Shown: positions 27,263 through 35,888 of the stretch, in pieces
Layout of the letters: every line of letters starts with the position of its first letter
How positions within the stretch are numbered: position 1 is the stretch's first letter
DNA from: Mycolicibacterium confluentis
GTDB lineage: Bacteria; Actinomycetota; Actinomycetes; Mycobacteriales; Mycobacteriaceae
Direction: 5' to 3'
Length of the DNA stretch: 64,000 bases
Assembly (NCBI RefSeq): GCF_010729895.1
Contig: NZ_AP022612.1
Location: 1,612,001-1,676,000, forward strand
The notes under the pieces: model-generated
The model's database searches: none
Told to the model about the DNA's origin: nothing
The model's input: the letters and a program-made list of their open reading frames with translations, nothing else
Made by a program: the position numbers and the translations under genes

Positions 27263-27754
27263 ATGCCTGAAGCTCACGAAACAGACACCACCGCCGGACT
27301 GGCCCCGCTGGGGCCCAAGCTCGAGAAGCTCGTCGCGGAACTCGGGGTGAAGTCCCTGCTGGTGATGCGGTCGGAATCCGACTCGATGGTGGTGGCCGCG
27401 ACCGCGGGCGAGGCGACCAAGCACTACACCGTCGGCGCGGCCGGCAAGAAGGCCCTCGGCCAGGAGGGCCACACGCCGCTGTACTGCGAGAAGGTCGTGG
27501 ACGCCGACTCCGACCTGTTCGTCCGTGACTCGCGCGAGGACGCGGTGTTCGCCGGCAACGAGGACGAGGTCGAGTTCGGTCTGCACAACTACCTGGGCCT
27601 GCCCGTGCACGACTCCTCGGGTGCGGTCATCGGCACGGTGTGCGTGCTCGACGATTCCGCGCGCGACTACAGCGACGCCGAGATCGCCGCGCTCAAGGAA
27701 CTGCGCGGCGAGGTCGAGGGCATCGTGGCCGGGGACGATCTGGCGCTGAGCTGA
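27263..27754 (+). CDS. GAF-domain protein
   Basis: A 163-residue protein consisting of a single GAF domain. Typical segments are LLVMRSESDSMVVAATAG, YCEKVVDADSDLFVRDSREDAVFAGNEDEVEFGLHNYLGLPVHDSSGAVIGTVCVLDDSARDY shortened here to its ends, and a C-terminal helix. GAF domains bind small ligands or sense redox and light. No output domain is attached, and neighbours give no clue; the next gene is a tRNA. Confidence 0.8.
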   Translation: MPEAHETDTTAGLAPLGPKLEKLVAELGVKSLLVMRSESDSMVVAATAGEATKHYTVGAAGKKALGQEGHTPLYCEKVVDADSDLFVRDSREDAVFAGNEDEVEFGLHNYLGLPVHDSSGAVIGTVCVLDDSARDYSDAEIAALKELRGEVEGIVAGDDLALS

Positions 27755-27811
27755 CCTTGTGCGCCGCCCCGGCGCGCCACGTGGGAACATGGTGCCGCGT
27801 TGATCGCGCCG

Positions 27812-27885
27812 GGGGCGGTAGCTCAGTCGGTTAGAGCCGCGGACTCATAATCCGTAGGTCGCGGGTTCGAGCCCCGCCCGCCCCA
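27812..27885 (+). tRNA. tRNA with CAT anticodon (elongator Met, or Ile2)
   Basis: A 74-nt tRNA. The acceptor stem GGGGCGG (27812-27818) pairs perfectly with CCGCCCC (27878-27884), and the discriminator is A. The anticodon arm is GCGGA-CTCATAA-TCCGT with anticodon CAT at 27846-27848. The T arm is GCGGG-TTCGAGC-CCCGC. Initiator hallmarks (three G-C pairs in the anticodon stem) are absent. It is elongator tRNA-Met unless the C is modified to lysidine, which would make it tRNA-Ile. CCA is not encoded. Confidence 0.93.
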
Positions 27886-27990
27886 CTCACTGTCTGGTCA
27901 GTGCTGCCGTTGCCTCCGCTGTAGGTCCCAAAGTGCAAGTTGGTTCGTGCACCCGCCGAGAGTGCACGCGCTCGGGGCATTGGCATTCAT

Positions 27991-28485
27991 TCACCGGCCG
28001 GAATCGCAATCGAGTTCAGCCTGTTCGTTCATCCGGTTGTCCCATTCGAGTTGTTCAGCGAACGCACGCCCCGCGGCATGGATGGACTCACGTCGAATGT
28101 TCGGATACTCGCTTGCCACTGTTTCGATGGCATCGTTGACGGTGATGCTTAGCATGGAACTCGACCGCAGCACGAACTCGCCGGTTTCGACCGCGGCGAT
28201 GAGGTCGCGCTCAAACTGGTTGAACATGATGCGTTCCTGCTCCGCCACCAGGTCGGCATGCGTTCCGGTTGTACCGATTGGCTGGCCGCAGTGGCCGTAA
28301 ATGAACTTCGGCTCATCGGGTTCGATCACGACGCAATGATGCGGGCCGCCGACCCAAGGGAAGAAAGCCACTTCGCAACACTTGCCGCACACAGGCCACC
28401 CCATGCGGTCCATTTTACCGTTTGAACTGGGAATATCGTTCACCAAAGAATGATTCTTGCGCCCTCTGGACCGGCTGTTAACCAC
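27991..28485 (-). CDS. hypothetical protein with CxxC motif
   Basis: A 164-residue protein I do not recognise. Visible features are a likely metal site near residue 33 (WPVCGKCCEVAFFPW, then PHHC and GHCGQPIG) and a helical C-terminal half (ERIMFNQFERDLIAAVETGEFVLR). The GTG start at 28485 overlaps the stop of the upstream reading frame by 8 bp, making it the last gene of the AbiEi-led operon; a downstream ATG at 28413 is possible. Codon use is less GC-biased than the flanking core genes, which fits acquired DNA. It sits just after the tRNA. Confidence 0.6.
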   Translation of the reverse strand: MVNSRSRGRKNHSLVNDIPSSNGKMDRMGWPVCGKCCEVAFFPWVGGPHHCVVIEPDEPKFIYGHCGQPIGTTGTHADLVAEQERIMFNQFERDLIAAVETGEFVLRSSSMLSITVNDAIETVASEYPNIRRESIHAAGRAFAEQLEWDNRMNEQAELDCDSGR

Positions 28486-29673
28486 CTTGCGTCAGGCACC
28501 TTCGGGCACCTGGCCTAGCCTCTGGCACTGGCCACCGTTGTTGATGCGCCGGGTAAGCCGACGCATGTACGGCCACCGAATACCCGTTGCGCAGCGCCGC
28601 GAGCGAGGGCTCAGGGGTCAAAACGATCGCCTCGTCAATGTGAAGGTCCGCCACAGCAACTCGATCGACATAACCACCGGTGGCGTCCAGCGGTGAAGGG
28701 CACCGCACCACTTGAGCCGGTAGTCGCCTTCGTTCAGTTTCACGAACGCGCCGTCGGGTAGAGAAGCGAATGTGGATCGTCGGTGGGCGTTCTTGCGTGC
28801 GGCGTTGAGCACCGCGTCGAGGTGACCGGCCCCACTTACGGCGATATCGCGACCCACCGTTGCGAGGAATTCCTGGTAGCGGTCGCGGCGGCATGTGTTG
28901 CATGGACGATGCCCAGCCGCGAGAGCAACCGCTTCGTCCAGGAAGAACAGTTTGGTGTACTTGCGGGGTGCCGACAGGTCCCGCTTGAAATGGAGGTCAC
29001 AGATTAGCCAGCGTGGCGGACTGGTTCGGTTGCCCATGAACATCCCCCGTTGAGGGGTGCTGAAGACTTCGCCGTCCGGGGCGACCCGGTTGCATTGCGG
29101 ACCAGTGGCCTCAAGGGCAGCTGTGGAATCCGCCAACGGTTCAGTGCGTTGAGGATTGGTGGCTGCCATGACCGGTGGCGTCGTTTCGCCAGTCGACCAC
29201 GTGGGAGTGCCGATTCCACCCTCGTTGGTGGCGAATGCGCCGTGGAAGTGGTCCATCAATCTGTAACGGGTGGCGACCAGGTCCTTGAATCTGAAGAAGG
29301 GTCGTGTCTTCCACTGTGTGGCGCCCGGCCCAGTGGGGCGCAAGGTGAAGTTCGCCCGGCGCCAATCAATCACTGCAGAACGGCCGTCGACCTTTTGTAC
29401 TACTCCGAGGGCGTGCACTCTGCCTTGTTCAGTATCTGGATGCCATGTTCCGATGACGACGCCGTCGAGGCGTTTGATCTTTGAGATCAATTCGGCCGGT
29501 TCGGTGAGGACGGGCGAATCAAGAATGACGGCTGGTTCGATCCCGCAGGCCGGCTCGAGACGCCAAAACCTGTTGTTGACTACCGTCACAATTGCGTCCC
29601 CACTTTCATAGTTCGCGACACCGAACTGCTCGGCGACGGCGGCTTTCTCGTCGCTGGTCACTGCCGCACCCAA
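28478..29673 (-). pseudogene. Ada-type zinc-site protein, frameshifted near its C-terminus
   Basis: The main reading from 29673 gives 351 residues ending at 28618. The N-terminal 150 residues may be a PUA/EVE-like module (LISKIKRLDGVVIGTWHP... RFKDLVATRYRL), low confidence. The middle has a zinc site resembling the Ada metal-binding domain (WLICDLHFKRDL... FFLDEAVALAAGHRPCNTCRR). After GALHRWTP the frame degenerates, but the adjacent frame continues GGYVDRVAVADLHIDEAIVL, then PEPSLAALRNGYSVAVHASA, and ends at 28478. That tail looks like the natural C-terminus, so a frameshift near 28675-28690 is likely. The start overlaps the AbiEi-like gene by 16 bp. The gene may be dead, or this is a sequencing error. 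Confidence 0.6.
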
Positions 29674-30299
29674 GTCAAGGCCCGTTTCAGCGATGCGCCG
29701 CGTCGTTGTTCGGCCGCCAATGCTTCCAGGCGATCGTTGTCGCTGCGCTCGTACAGAGCCGCGACCGCGGTCCGAACGTCGATTTCAGCGTCACCCAGTT
29801 CGGGGCGGTGGGCAAGGTCAAGGATTGTCTGTTCTGGTGTGGTCACCAGCGTCGGCCCGAGCTCTGTGTCGTAGCGTTCGACGTCCAGTCCTTGGGTGTC
29901 CCGCTTGACGAAGCGGATGACCGCGGTGCGGTCGGACAACTCGATGGGGCGATGCTGGGCGGGCACGGCGACCGTCGCGGTGGCCAGCGCGCGCGGAATC
30001 GCTCCGTGCAGCCGCGCGGCGCTGACGCCCATAACGACGATGTCGTGCGGGCCGTAGATCGCCGAAGCGATACCTGCCGCGGCGGTTTCCAAACCCGGCA
30101 CCCAGCGTCGCCCCACCATGGCCGGCGGCACGACGACGTAATAGCCGTTGGCGAGGCGGTGTAGCAGGCCCCGTTCGTGAAGGCGCGCGACCTCAGCGGC
30201 TGGGTACGCGTACGTGTGTTTGGCCTGCGCAGGGCGGAACGTGCCGAGTGCATGCGCGGCCAGGCTCGGGGGAACAGCTGTGCTGTGCTTTCGCGCCAT
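29658..30299 (-). CDS. AbiEi-like antitoxin/regulator
   Basis: A 213-residue protein with the AbiEi layout: an N-terminal winged-helix (FRPAQAKHTYAYPAAEVARLHERGLLHRLANGYYVVVPP) and a C-terminal domain (GASLKRALTWVRQ at the end). AbiEi proteins are the antitoxin/repressor half of type IV toxin-antitoxin systems; the usual AbiEii partner is a nucleotidyltransferase, which is not present here. I start it at the ATG at 30299 (MARKHSTAV) because AAGGAG lies 8 bp upstream. A 45-bp palindrome begins 10 bp upstream, in the position of an autoregulatory operator. Confidence 0.78.
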   Translation of the reverse strand: MARKHSTAVPPSLAAHALGTFRPAQAKHTYAYPAAEVARLHERGLLHRLANGYYVVVPPAMVGRRWVPGLETAAAGIASAIYGPHDIVVMGVSAARLHGAIPRALATATVAVPAQHRPIELSDRTAVIRFVKRDTQGLDVERYDTELGPTLVTTPEQTILDLAHRPELGDAEIDVRTAVAALYERSDNDRLEALAAEQRRGASLKRALTWVRQ

Positions 30300-30309
30300 G
30301 ATCGCTCCT

Positions 30310-30354
30310 TCAGTATGCAAATCATAGGCTAAAAGCCTATAAATTGCATACTGA
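30310..30354 (-). promoter_or_regulatory. 45-bp near-perfect palindrome, probable AbiEi operator and promoter
   Basis: Two 21-nt arms (30310-30330 and 30334-30354) match at 19 of 21 positions around a 3-nt centre. The outer half-site is CAGTATGCAA/TTGCATACTG and the inner is ATAGGCT/AGCCTAT. On the minus strand a TATGAT hexamer lies inside the palindrome, upstream of AAGGAG and the ATG, so binding would block the promoter. It is the most AT-rich patch of the region. Confidence 0.75.
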
Positions 30355-30412
30355 TTCCGTGTGATGTTTACTCCCCGCACCGCGCCAACACGGCACCACG
30401 CAACCCCGCCTC

Positions 30413-31201
30413 CTACAGCCCTCGGACCCTCAACCAGTCCTGAATCCTGTCGGCGACGCCCTGCCAGCCCGGCTCGAGCATCATGTCGTGGCCCATGTCG
30501 GGGAAATACTGGGCTTCGGTGCGGTACGCCTTGGCAATGTCGTGTGCGACGCGTGGTCCCCAGGAGACCTGTTCGCCGTCCAGAACGAGCAGCGGTGTTG
30601 AGACCAGATGTGGGCGTACGAGGTTGCGAAAGCCCATGTCGGTGTTGAGTGCTCGGAAGCTCTCGCGCTCAAGCCGTTCAAAGCACTTCTGTACGACCAC
30701 GTCTGGCGTTCGCGGGCTGAAGAGGGCCTCGCGGACCATCGCCGGAGTGGGATAGAGCGCCAGCGCATTGCGCGTCACGGTGGATTTCACTCCGAGCCAG
30801 GGGTGGTGCCGGCCTGCCCCCATCGATCTCATGAACCAGGTGCGCGGCGGCGCGGAGGACATCAGCACCGCTGCGGGTGCGCCCGCCGATTCCAGATACT
30901 TCTGCACGACGAACCCGCCCATCGAGTGTCCGACGAGGACGGGGTGCAGCGGAAGTCTGCTGATCACCGAGCGCATGTCGTCGACATAGTCGGCGATGCC
31001 GCATGCGCCCAGCGCCTTCCCGTCCAGGCCGCTGCCGCCGTGCCCACGCATGCTGAACGCAATACTTCGATAACCGTTGTCGGCGAAGTAGTCGAGGAAG
31101 TGTTCATCCCAGCACCAGGCGGAATGAACAGCCCCGTGGACGAACACCAGCGGAACGGGATGAGACTCCGTGGCCGAACCCTTGTCGATGACTTCGAGCA
31201 T
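30413..31201 (-). CDS. alpha/beta hydrolase
   Basis: A 262-residue alpha/beta-hydrolase. The oxyanion region is VFVHGAVHSAWCWDEHFLDY, the nucleophile elbow is VGHSMGG (Ser near residue 93), the acid follows LLVLDGEQVSWG, and the His is in DMGHDMMLEPGW. The family includes lipases, esterases and enol-lactone hydrolases; substrate unknown. It appears monocistronic. Confidence 0.85.
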   Translation of the reverse strand: MLEVIDKGSATESHPVPLVFVHGAVHSAWCWDEHFLDYFADNGYRSIAFSMRGHGGSGLDGKALGACGIADYVDDMRSVISRLPLHPVLVGHSMGGFVVQKYLESAGAPAAVLMSSAPPRTWFMRSMGAGRHHPWLGVKSTVTRNALALYPTPAMVREALFSPRTPDVVVQKCFERLERESFRALNTDMGFRNLVRPHLVSTPLLVLDGEQVSWGPRVAHDIAKAYRTEAQYFPDMGHDMMLEPGWQGVADRIQDWLRVRGL

Positions 31202-31340
31202 GGGTCACCTTCGCTCCACCGGCGTTGCCTCTCTGCCCGATTCTCGCAGCCGTTTACGACGGCGAGTCCGCTTTCAGGCATTCCGCCGGGGTTCAGCCGA
31301 CACGGTGCGTGGGCGTTGAGAGCGCGGCCGGGCGGCGCTA

Positions 31341-31723
31341 TCAGACTTTCGTCAGGACCAATGCCGCTTCGTTGTAGGGGAACGGGCGATAGAACAGACG
31401 CGGCGCTCCTGTGATCAGGGGAGCGGCCTCAGCCTTGCTGACGATCCGCGGGTCGGCCAACGCGGTCGCCCTGCCCCGCTTGTGAGAACTGTCGGTCCGC
31501 CGGCCAATACGTTCTTGAGCCAGTCCGTTTCCGGCCCGTAGCCGATGAGGATGACGAACCCGTCCCGCGTCCCGAACACCAACAGCGGCGTCCGGTAGTG
31601 CTTTCCCGATGTGCGTCCGGTGTGCTCGAGTGTCCCCAGGCATGGCAGCCACGGCGTGAGCGAACGAGCCACCGGATTGGTGACACGGCGATTGAAATCT
31701 GCGGCAGCACGGGGCATTCGCAT
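31341..31723 (-). pseudogene. Ddn-like F420-dependent oxidoreductase, frameshifted
   Basis: The reading from the ATG at 31723 (MRMPRAAADFNRR) matches the deazaflavin (F420)-dependent nitroreductase family: LEHTGRTSGKHYRTPLLV, then ETDWLKNVLAGGPTVLTSGAGR. After that the frame turns to nonsense and stops at 31415. The neighbouring frame continues ATALADPRIVSKAEAAPLIT and ends NEAALVLTKV at 31341, the expected family C-terminus. A single frameshift near 31470 (a CCCC run) joins them into about 127 residues, the normal size. Either a recent pseudogene or a sequencing error. Confidence 0.7.
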
Positions 31724-31836
31724 GACTGTCCATCCTCACCGCTTGCAGTTCCGGGCAGCCGGGGTGCACCCGGTGTGAACACTATGTCGTCGGGATCTGT
31801 CTGTGGGCGGATCCATGCAGAGGCCCTATGAAGCCG

Positions 31837-32436
31837 TCAGGGCAGCGTGGGTGCCGGCTGCGGCAGCGGATGCGCACCGTCGGGCCGCAACCCATCGAAG
31901 ATGATGGCGAGGTAGCGCTGCCACAACAGCGGCGCCGGGGCCGCGAGATTCTCGACGACGTGCACGGGCGCGCACATCAACAGGAAGACATCGGTCTCGG
32001 TGACATCGGACCGCAGGGCCCCGGCCCGGTGGGCGCGGTCGACGAGAGTTCCCAGTGCTGCGTGCAGTTCGTCGCGGACCTGGGTGACCCTGGGATCGCT
32101 TTCGCTGGCCGACTGCAGGAACGTCAGGTCGTGGCGCTGACGCTGGTCGGCGGCGGCGGTCAGGAACTCCAGGAGGGCGGCTCCCGGATCGGTCGCGTCG
32201 CTGAGTCGGCGCGCGATGCCGGTGAGTGCGGTGATGTGTTTGCAGACGATGGAGGCGATCAGGTCCTCCTTGGAGGCGAAGTGCCGGAACACCGTGCCCT
32301 TCGCGACACCCGCGCGGCGGGCGATGTCGGCCACCGAGGCGGATGCGCCGCGCTCGGCGAACTCGCTCTCCGCTGCTGCCAGAAGCAGGTCGCGGTTGCG
32401 CGCTGCGTCTGCTCGGAGCGGGCGCGTCGAGGTCAT
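31837..32436 (-). CDS. TetR-family transcriptional regulator
   Basis: A 199-residue TetR protein with HTH at residues 12-58 (RDLLLAAAESEFAERGASASVADIARRAGVAKGTVFRHFASKEDL). The C-terminal domain is of the type that follows RLSDATDPGAALLEF. It is divergent from an SDR gene, and two identical-pattern dyads (TGACC-N4-GGTCA) lie between them. It should repress itself and the SDR. Confidence 0.88.
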   Translation of the reverse strand: MTSTRPLRADAARNRDLLLAAAESEFAERGASASVADIARRAGVAKGTVFRHFASKEDLIASIVCKHITALTGIARRLSDATDPGAALLEFLTAAADQRQRHDLTFLQSASESDPRVTQVRDELHAALGTLVDRAHRAGALRSDVTETDVFLLMCAPVHVVENLAAPAPLLWQRYLAIIFDGLRPDGAHPLPQPAPTLP

Positions 32437-32454
32437 GCGGCGAGCCTATCAAGT

Positions 32455-32508
32455 TGACCGTTGGGTCATCTTATGGCAGCGTGAGATTCAAGGTGACCGC
32501 GTGGTCAC
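32455..32508. promoter_or_regulatory. twin TetR operators
   Basis: Two copies of TGACC-N4-GGTCA: 32455-32468 and 32494-32507 (the second extends to GTGACC-GCGT-GGTCAC). Their centres are 39 bp apart, close to four helical turns. They lie in the 107-bp spacer between the TetR and SDR starts, one next to each gene. Confidence 0.75.
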
Positions 32509-32543
32509 ATTAATCCCGGACTCGGTCAACTCAAGGAGCGCAG

Positions 32544-33257
32544 ATGAATATCGACGGTGCCACCGCTTTAGTCACGGGTGCCAACCGTGGCATCGGCCGC
32601 CACTTCGCAGGAGAGCTCCTGCGGCGCGGGGCCAAGGTGTATGCCACGGCGCGCCGCCCCGAGTCGGTCGACATTCCCGGCGCAGAGGTGATTCGCCTCG
32701 ACATCACCGATCAGGCGTCGGTGGACGCGGCGGCGGCATACGCAACAGATGTGGATGTCCTGATCAACAACGCCGCTGACACTGCCGGCGGCAATCTCGT
32801 CACCGGCGACCTGGCGGCCATCCGCTCAACGATGGATTCGAACTACTACGGCACGCTGGCGATGATCCGGGCCTTCGCGCCGATCCTGGCCCGCAACGGC
32901 GGCGGCGCCATCCTCAACGTGTTGTCCGCCGCGGCCTGGAACACCGTGGACGGCAACACCGCCTATGCCGCGGCCAAATCAGCGCAGTGGGGCCTGACCA
33001 ACGGGGTACGGCGCGAACTCGAAGGGCAGGGCACCCTCGTCTCCGCCCTGGTGCCCGCATTGGTCGGCACCCAGACACTTCTCGACTTCGCGCAGCGGCA
33101 CGGCATCGTCTTCCCCGAGGGCGCGGTGGGCGATCCCGGCGATCTGGTGCGCCGTGCGCTCGACGGCCTCGAGGCCGACGAGATCGAGATCCTGGACCCG
33201 CTCGCAGCCGAGGCGAAGGCGACGCTGGCGGGTCCTCCGCAGGCGTTCGCGCTGTAA
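32544..33257 (+). CDS. short-chain dehydrogenase/reductase
   Basis: A 237-residue classical SDR. The cofactor motif is TGANRGIG near residue 10, and DVDVLINNAADT corresponds to the NNAG motif. The catalytic Ser is in NVLSAAAWNTV, and YAAAKSAQWG holds the YxxxK pair. It would oxidise or reduce an alcohol/ketone with NAD(P). Start ATG at 32544, with AAGGAG 7 bp upstream. It is divergent from its probable TetR repressor. Confidence 0.88.
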   Translation: MNIDGATALVTGANRGIGRHFAGELLRRGAKVYATARRPESVDIPGAEVIRLDITDQASVDAAAAYATDVDVLINNAADTAGGNLVTGDLAAIRSTMDSNYYGTLAMIRAFAPILARNGGGAILNVLSAAAWNTVDGNTAYAAAKSAQWGLTNGVRRELEGQGTLVSALVPALVGTQTLLDFAQRHGIVFPEGAVGDPGDLVRRALDGLEADEIEILDPLAAEAKATLAGPPQAFAL

Positions 33258-33258
33258 C

Positions 33259-33308
33259 GGACCGCGGTCAGGGCGAGCGGTCCGCTCGACCCGTCGACGG
33301 TCCCTGAC
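33259..33308 (+). terminator. compound hairpin after the SDR gene
   Basis: An inner perfect stem CGAGCGG-T-CCGCTCG (33274-33288) nested within GTCAGGG...CCCTGAC (33267-33273 and 33302-33308). There is no T-run, so termination is plausible but unproven. The remaining spacer to 33488 shows no other feature. Confidence 0.45.
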
Positions 33309-33488
33309 GCGTCCTGGCAGTCGTCAAGGGCCGGGCGTCGCGGCCTCACCTGCGCCGACGTGCGCTGCGGCGACTTTCTTCCCCATCGGACCCATCCAAG
33401 CCCGCCGTGCCTCCGAATGACTTCCGATGCACGAGCACGGGGGACGGACGCGGAGGGGAAGCATGACGATCGTTTTATCGGGCTGTCC

Positions 33489-35222
33489 ATGATGGCAACC
33501 GCCGCCGAGCCCTCGTTTCCGCCACGCCCCCGGTCAGCGGGCATCCGGGTGGTCGACCACGTCGTCGACCTCCTCGCCGCCGCGGGGGTCAGCCACGTCT
33601 TCGGTGTGGACGGCGCCAACATCGAGGATCTCTACGACGCCGCCCACTTCTGCCCGGACATCACGGCGGTGCTGGCCAAGCACGAGTTCTCCGCGGCGAC
33701 GATGGCCGACGGGTTCAGTCGCGCCACTGCGCAGCTGGGCGTGGTGGCCGCGACGTCGGGCGGCGGTGCCCTGAACCTGGTCGCCGGCCTGGGGGAGTCG
33801 TACGCCAGTCGGGTCCCGGTGCTTGCCCTGGTCGGCCAGTCGCCCACCTCACTGGACGGGCGCGGCGGCTTTCAGGACACCAGTGGCCGCAACGGCTCGC
33901 TCGACGCCGAGGCCCTGTTCTCGGCCGTGTCGGTGTACAGCCGGCGGATCATCGATCCCGACGACATCCGGGCCGCGTTGCCCGAGGCGGTGGCAGCTGC
34001 CCGTGCTGGCGGTCCCGCGGTCCTGTTGCTGCCCAAAGACGTTCAACAGGCCACTGTCCCCACCAACGGCGTGGTGCGCGTGAACGGACGCCGCCGCTGT
34101 GCCGAGGATGCCGAACCGATCCTGCGGGCGCTGCATGAGGCTTCGGGGCCGGTGACCATCATCGCCGGCGAGCAGGTGGCCCGTGACGACGCCCGGGGTG
34201 AGCTTGAGCGGCTTCGCGTGGCCCTGCACGCGCGGATCGCGACGGTGCCCGACGCCAAGGACGTCAGTCGCGCACCGATGGCAGCGGCATCGCTGGGCGT
34301 GACGGGGGTGATGGGCCACCCCGGGGTGGCCGACGCACTTCGCACCTCAGCGGTGTGCCTGCTGGTGGGTACCCGCCTGTCGGTCACCGCCCGCGCCGGT
34401 CTCGATGAGGCGCTTCGCGAGACCTGCACGCTGTCGATCGGCTCCACCACGCCGTATGTGCCGTCTATTCACTTGCACACCAACGATCTTCGTGCGTCAC
34501 TGGCTGAGCTGACCCGCAGGCTCACCAATCGTCCACGGTGGGAAGTGGCGGCTGTCGACTCGACCTCCCCCGCAGAGTTGACGCCGCCCACCCACCGTGG
34601 CCCTGGAATCCGGTACCGCGAGGCGATCAGCGCGCTCGATGCGCTGCTGCCCGACGATGCGGACATCGTCGTCGACGCGGGCAACTCCGGAGCGGCGGCG
34701 ATTCATCACCTGCCAGCCCGGCGCGACGGCCGCTTCGTGGTGGCACTCGGAATGGGCGGCATGGGCTACAGCTTCGGCGCCGGCATCGGCATGGCCTTCG
34801 CCCGGCGCCGTCGCACGGTCATCGTGGCCGGCGACGGGTCGTTCTTCATGCACGGCCTCGAGCTGCACACCGCGATTCAGCACCGGCTGCCGGTCACGCT
34901 GGTGTTGTTCAACAACAACGCCCACGCCATGTGTGTGACGCGCGAAAAGCTTTATTACACCGGTCGATACACGTACAACCGGTTCACCGAGAGCAACCTC
35001 GGCGCCGGGCTGGCCGCGATGTTCCCCGGGCTGCCCGCAGTCGACATCTCAGACCCCGACGCGCTGGGACCGGCGTTGCGCAGAGCGCTTGAGGCTGACG
35101 GTCCGTCGGTGGTCACCGTCGAGTGCTCGGCCGACGAAATTCCGCCCTTCGCACCCTTTCTCGATCACGACCATGTTTCAACCCACCACAGGAGGACCGA
35201 AGATGTCATTGCCCGCACTTGA
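33489..35222 (+). CDS. thiamine-diphosphate-dependent enzyme (acetolactate synthase-like)
   Basis: About 577 residues from the ATG pair at 33489, the family's usual length; in-frame starts at 33417 and 33360 are possible and none has a clear ribosome site. Three ThDP-enzyme domains are recognisable. The PYR domain has the activating Glu at about residue 66 (VLAKHEFSAATMADGFSRAT), then a central domain, and the PP domain has the diphosphate motif AGDGSFFMHGLELH... VLFNNN (from about residue 449). Such enzymes decarboxylate a 2-oxo acid and transfer the acyl-anion equivalent to a second carbonyl, or just decarboxylate. It is the first gene of an eight-gene run and overlaps the next by 20 bp. 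Confidence 0.85.
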   Translation: MMATAAEPSFPPRPRSAGIRVVDHVVDLLAAAGVSHVFGVDGANIEDLYDAAHFCPDITAVLAKHEFSAATMADGFSRATAQLGVVAATSGGGALNLVAGLGESYASRVPVLALVGQSPTSLDGRGGFQDTSGRNGSLDAEALFSAVSVYSRRIIDPDDIRAALPEAVAAARAGGPAVLLLPKDVQQATVPTNGVVRVNGRRRCAEDAEPILRALHEASGPVTIIAGEQVARDDARGELERLRVALHARIATVPDAKDVSRAPMAAASLGVTGVMGHPGVADALRTSAVCLLVGTRLSVTARAGLDEALRETCTLSIGSTTPYVPSIHLHTNDLRASLAELTRRLTNRPRWEVAAVDSTSPAELTPPTHRGPGIRYREAISALDALLPDDADIVVDAGNSGAAAIHHLPARRDGRFVVALGMGGMGYSFGAGIGMAFARRRRTVIVAGDGSFFMHGLELHTAIQHRLPVTLVLFNNNAHAMCVTREKLYYTGRYTYNRFTESNLGAGLAAMFPGLPAVDISDPDALGPALRRALEADGPSVVTVECSADEIPPFAPFLDHDHVSTHHRRTEDVIART

Positions 35223-35880
35223 GGATATCGCCGCCCACCGGCTCGACCGAGACGACACCACGGGCCCGATCGAGGGCGTGATCCGCATCGAAACCTCCCC
35301 ACGGGAGCAGGCGACGCCGATCATCATGGAGATGATGCGGTCGGTGTATCCGCACGACGAGGTGTTCGGCCCGTACTGCACCGTCAACGAGTACGTCGAC
35401 TGTCCGCCCGACGAGCTCTACGAGTACCTTGCCGACACCCGAAGCCTGGAGGAGTGGACCTACAGCCTGCGCGGGTTCACCCGCACCGAACAGGACGGGC
35501 TGTGGTTGGCCTACGACCGGCTGGGCTCGGAGACCGAAATCTACACCCGCACAGTGGCTCAGCCCGAGGCGCGCACCGTCGACTATCACTGCGCCTGGGA
35601 CCAGGGCAGGCACCTGTGGATGATTTATCTGATGCGCGTGGTCGACGCACAGGTGGTGCTCGACAAGCCGGGCTCGGTGGTGTTGTGGACCAACTGTCAC
35701 CACCCGTTCTATGACCACAATCCGTACCCCGAGACAGCGCCGCCTGAGCGACCCGTGTGGGTCGGCGACTTCTGGGACATGTTCGGCGCCGGTCATCGTT
35801 TGGAGCTGCTGAACCTGAAGGCGATCGCCGAGTACCGCCACCGCAACGGGCTGCCCGTCAAGCCCGACTGGATGAAGTGA
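35203..35880 (+). CDS. SRPBCC (START/Bet v1-like) domain protein
   Basis: A 225-residue protein whose middle matches the SRPBCC helix-grip fold (VDCPPDELYEYLADTRSLEEWTYSLRGF), a hydrophobic-pocket domain found in polyketide cyclases/aromatases and lipid-binding proteins. The start ATG at 35203 follows AGGAGG and lies inside the end of the ThDP-enzyme gene, so they are coupled. Flanks are family-specific (CAWDQGRHLWMIYLMRVVDA; LWTNCHHPFYDHNP). In this context it could be a cyclase or chaperone for a reactive intermediate; that is inference. Confidence 0.7.
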   Translation: MSLPALEDIAAHRLDRDDTTGPIEGVIRIETSPREQATPIIMEMMRSVYPHDEVFGPYCTVNEYVDCPPDELYEYLADTRSLEEWTYSLRGFTRTEQDGLWLAYDRLGSETEIYTRTVAQPEARTVDYHCAWDQGRHLWMIYLMRVVDAQVVLDKPGSVVLWTNCHHPFYDHNPYPETAPPERPVWVGDFWDMFGAGHRLELLNLKAIAEYRHRNGLPVKPDWMK

Positions 35881-35888
35881 GAACCGCC

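Noticed and set aside
27812..30400. tRNA-integrated island with a repeated attachment site
   Set aside because: The AbiEi operon follows the tRNA, but I could not find a second copy of the tRNA 3' end and there is no integrase gene nearby, so only the accessory character is claimed.
33360..33488. N-terminal extension of the ThDP enzyme
   Set aside because: The extra 43 residues are low-complexity and unlike the family; 33489 gives the usual length, although no start has a convincing ribosome site.
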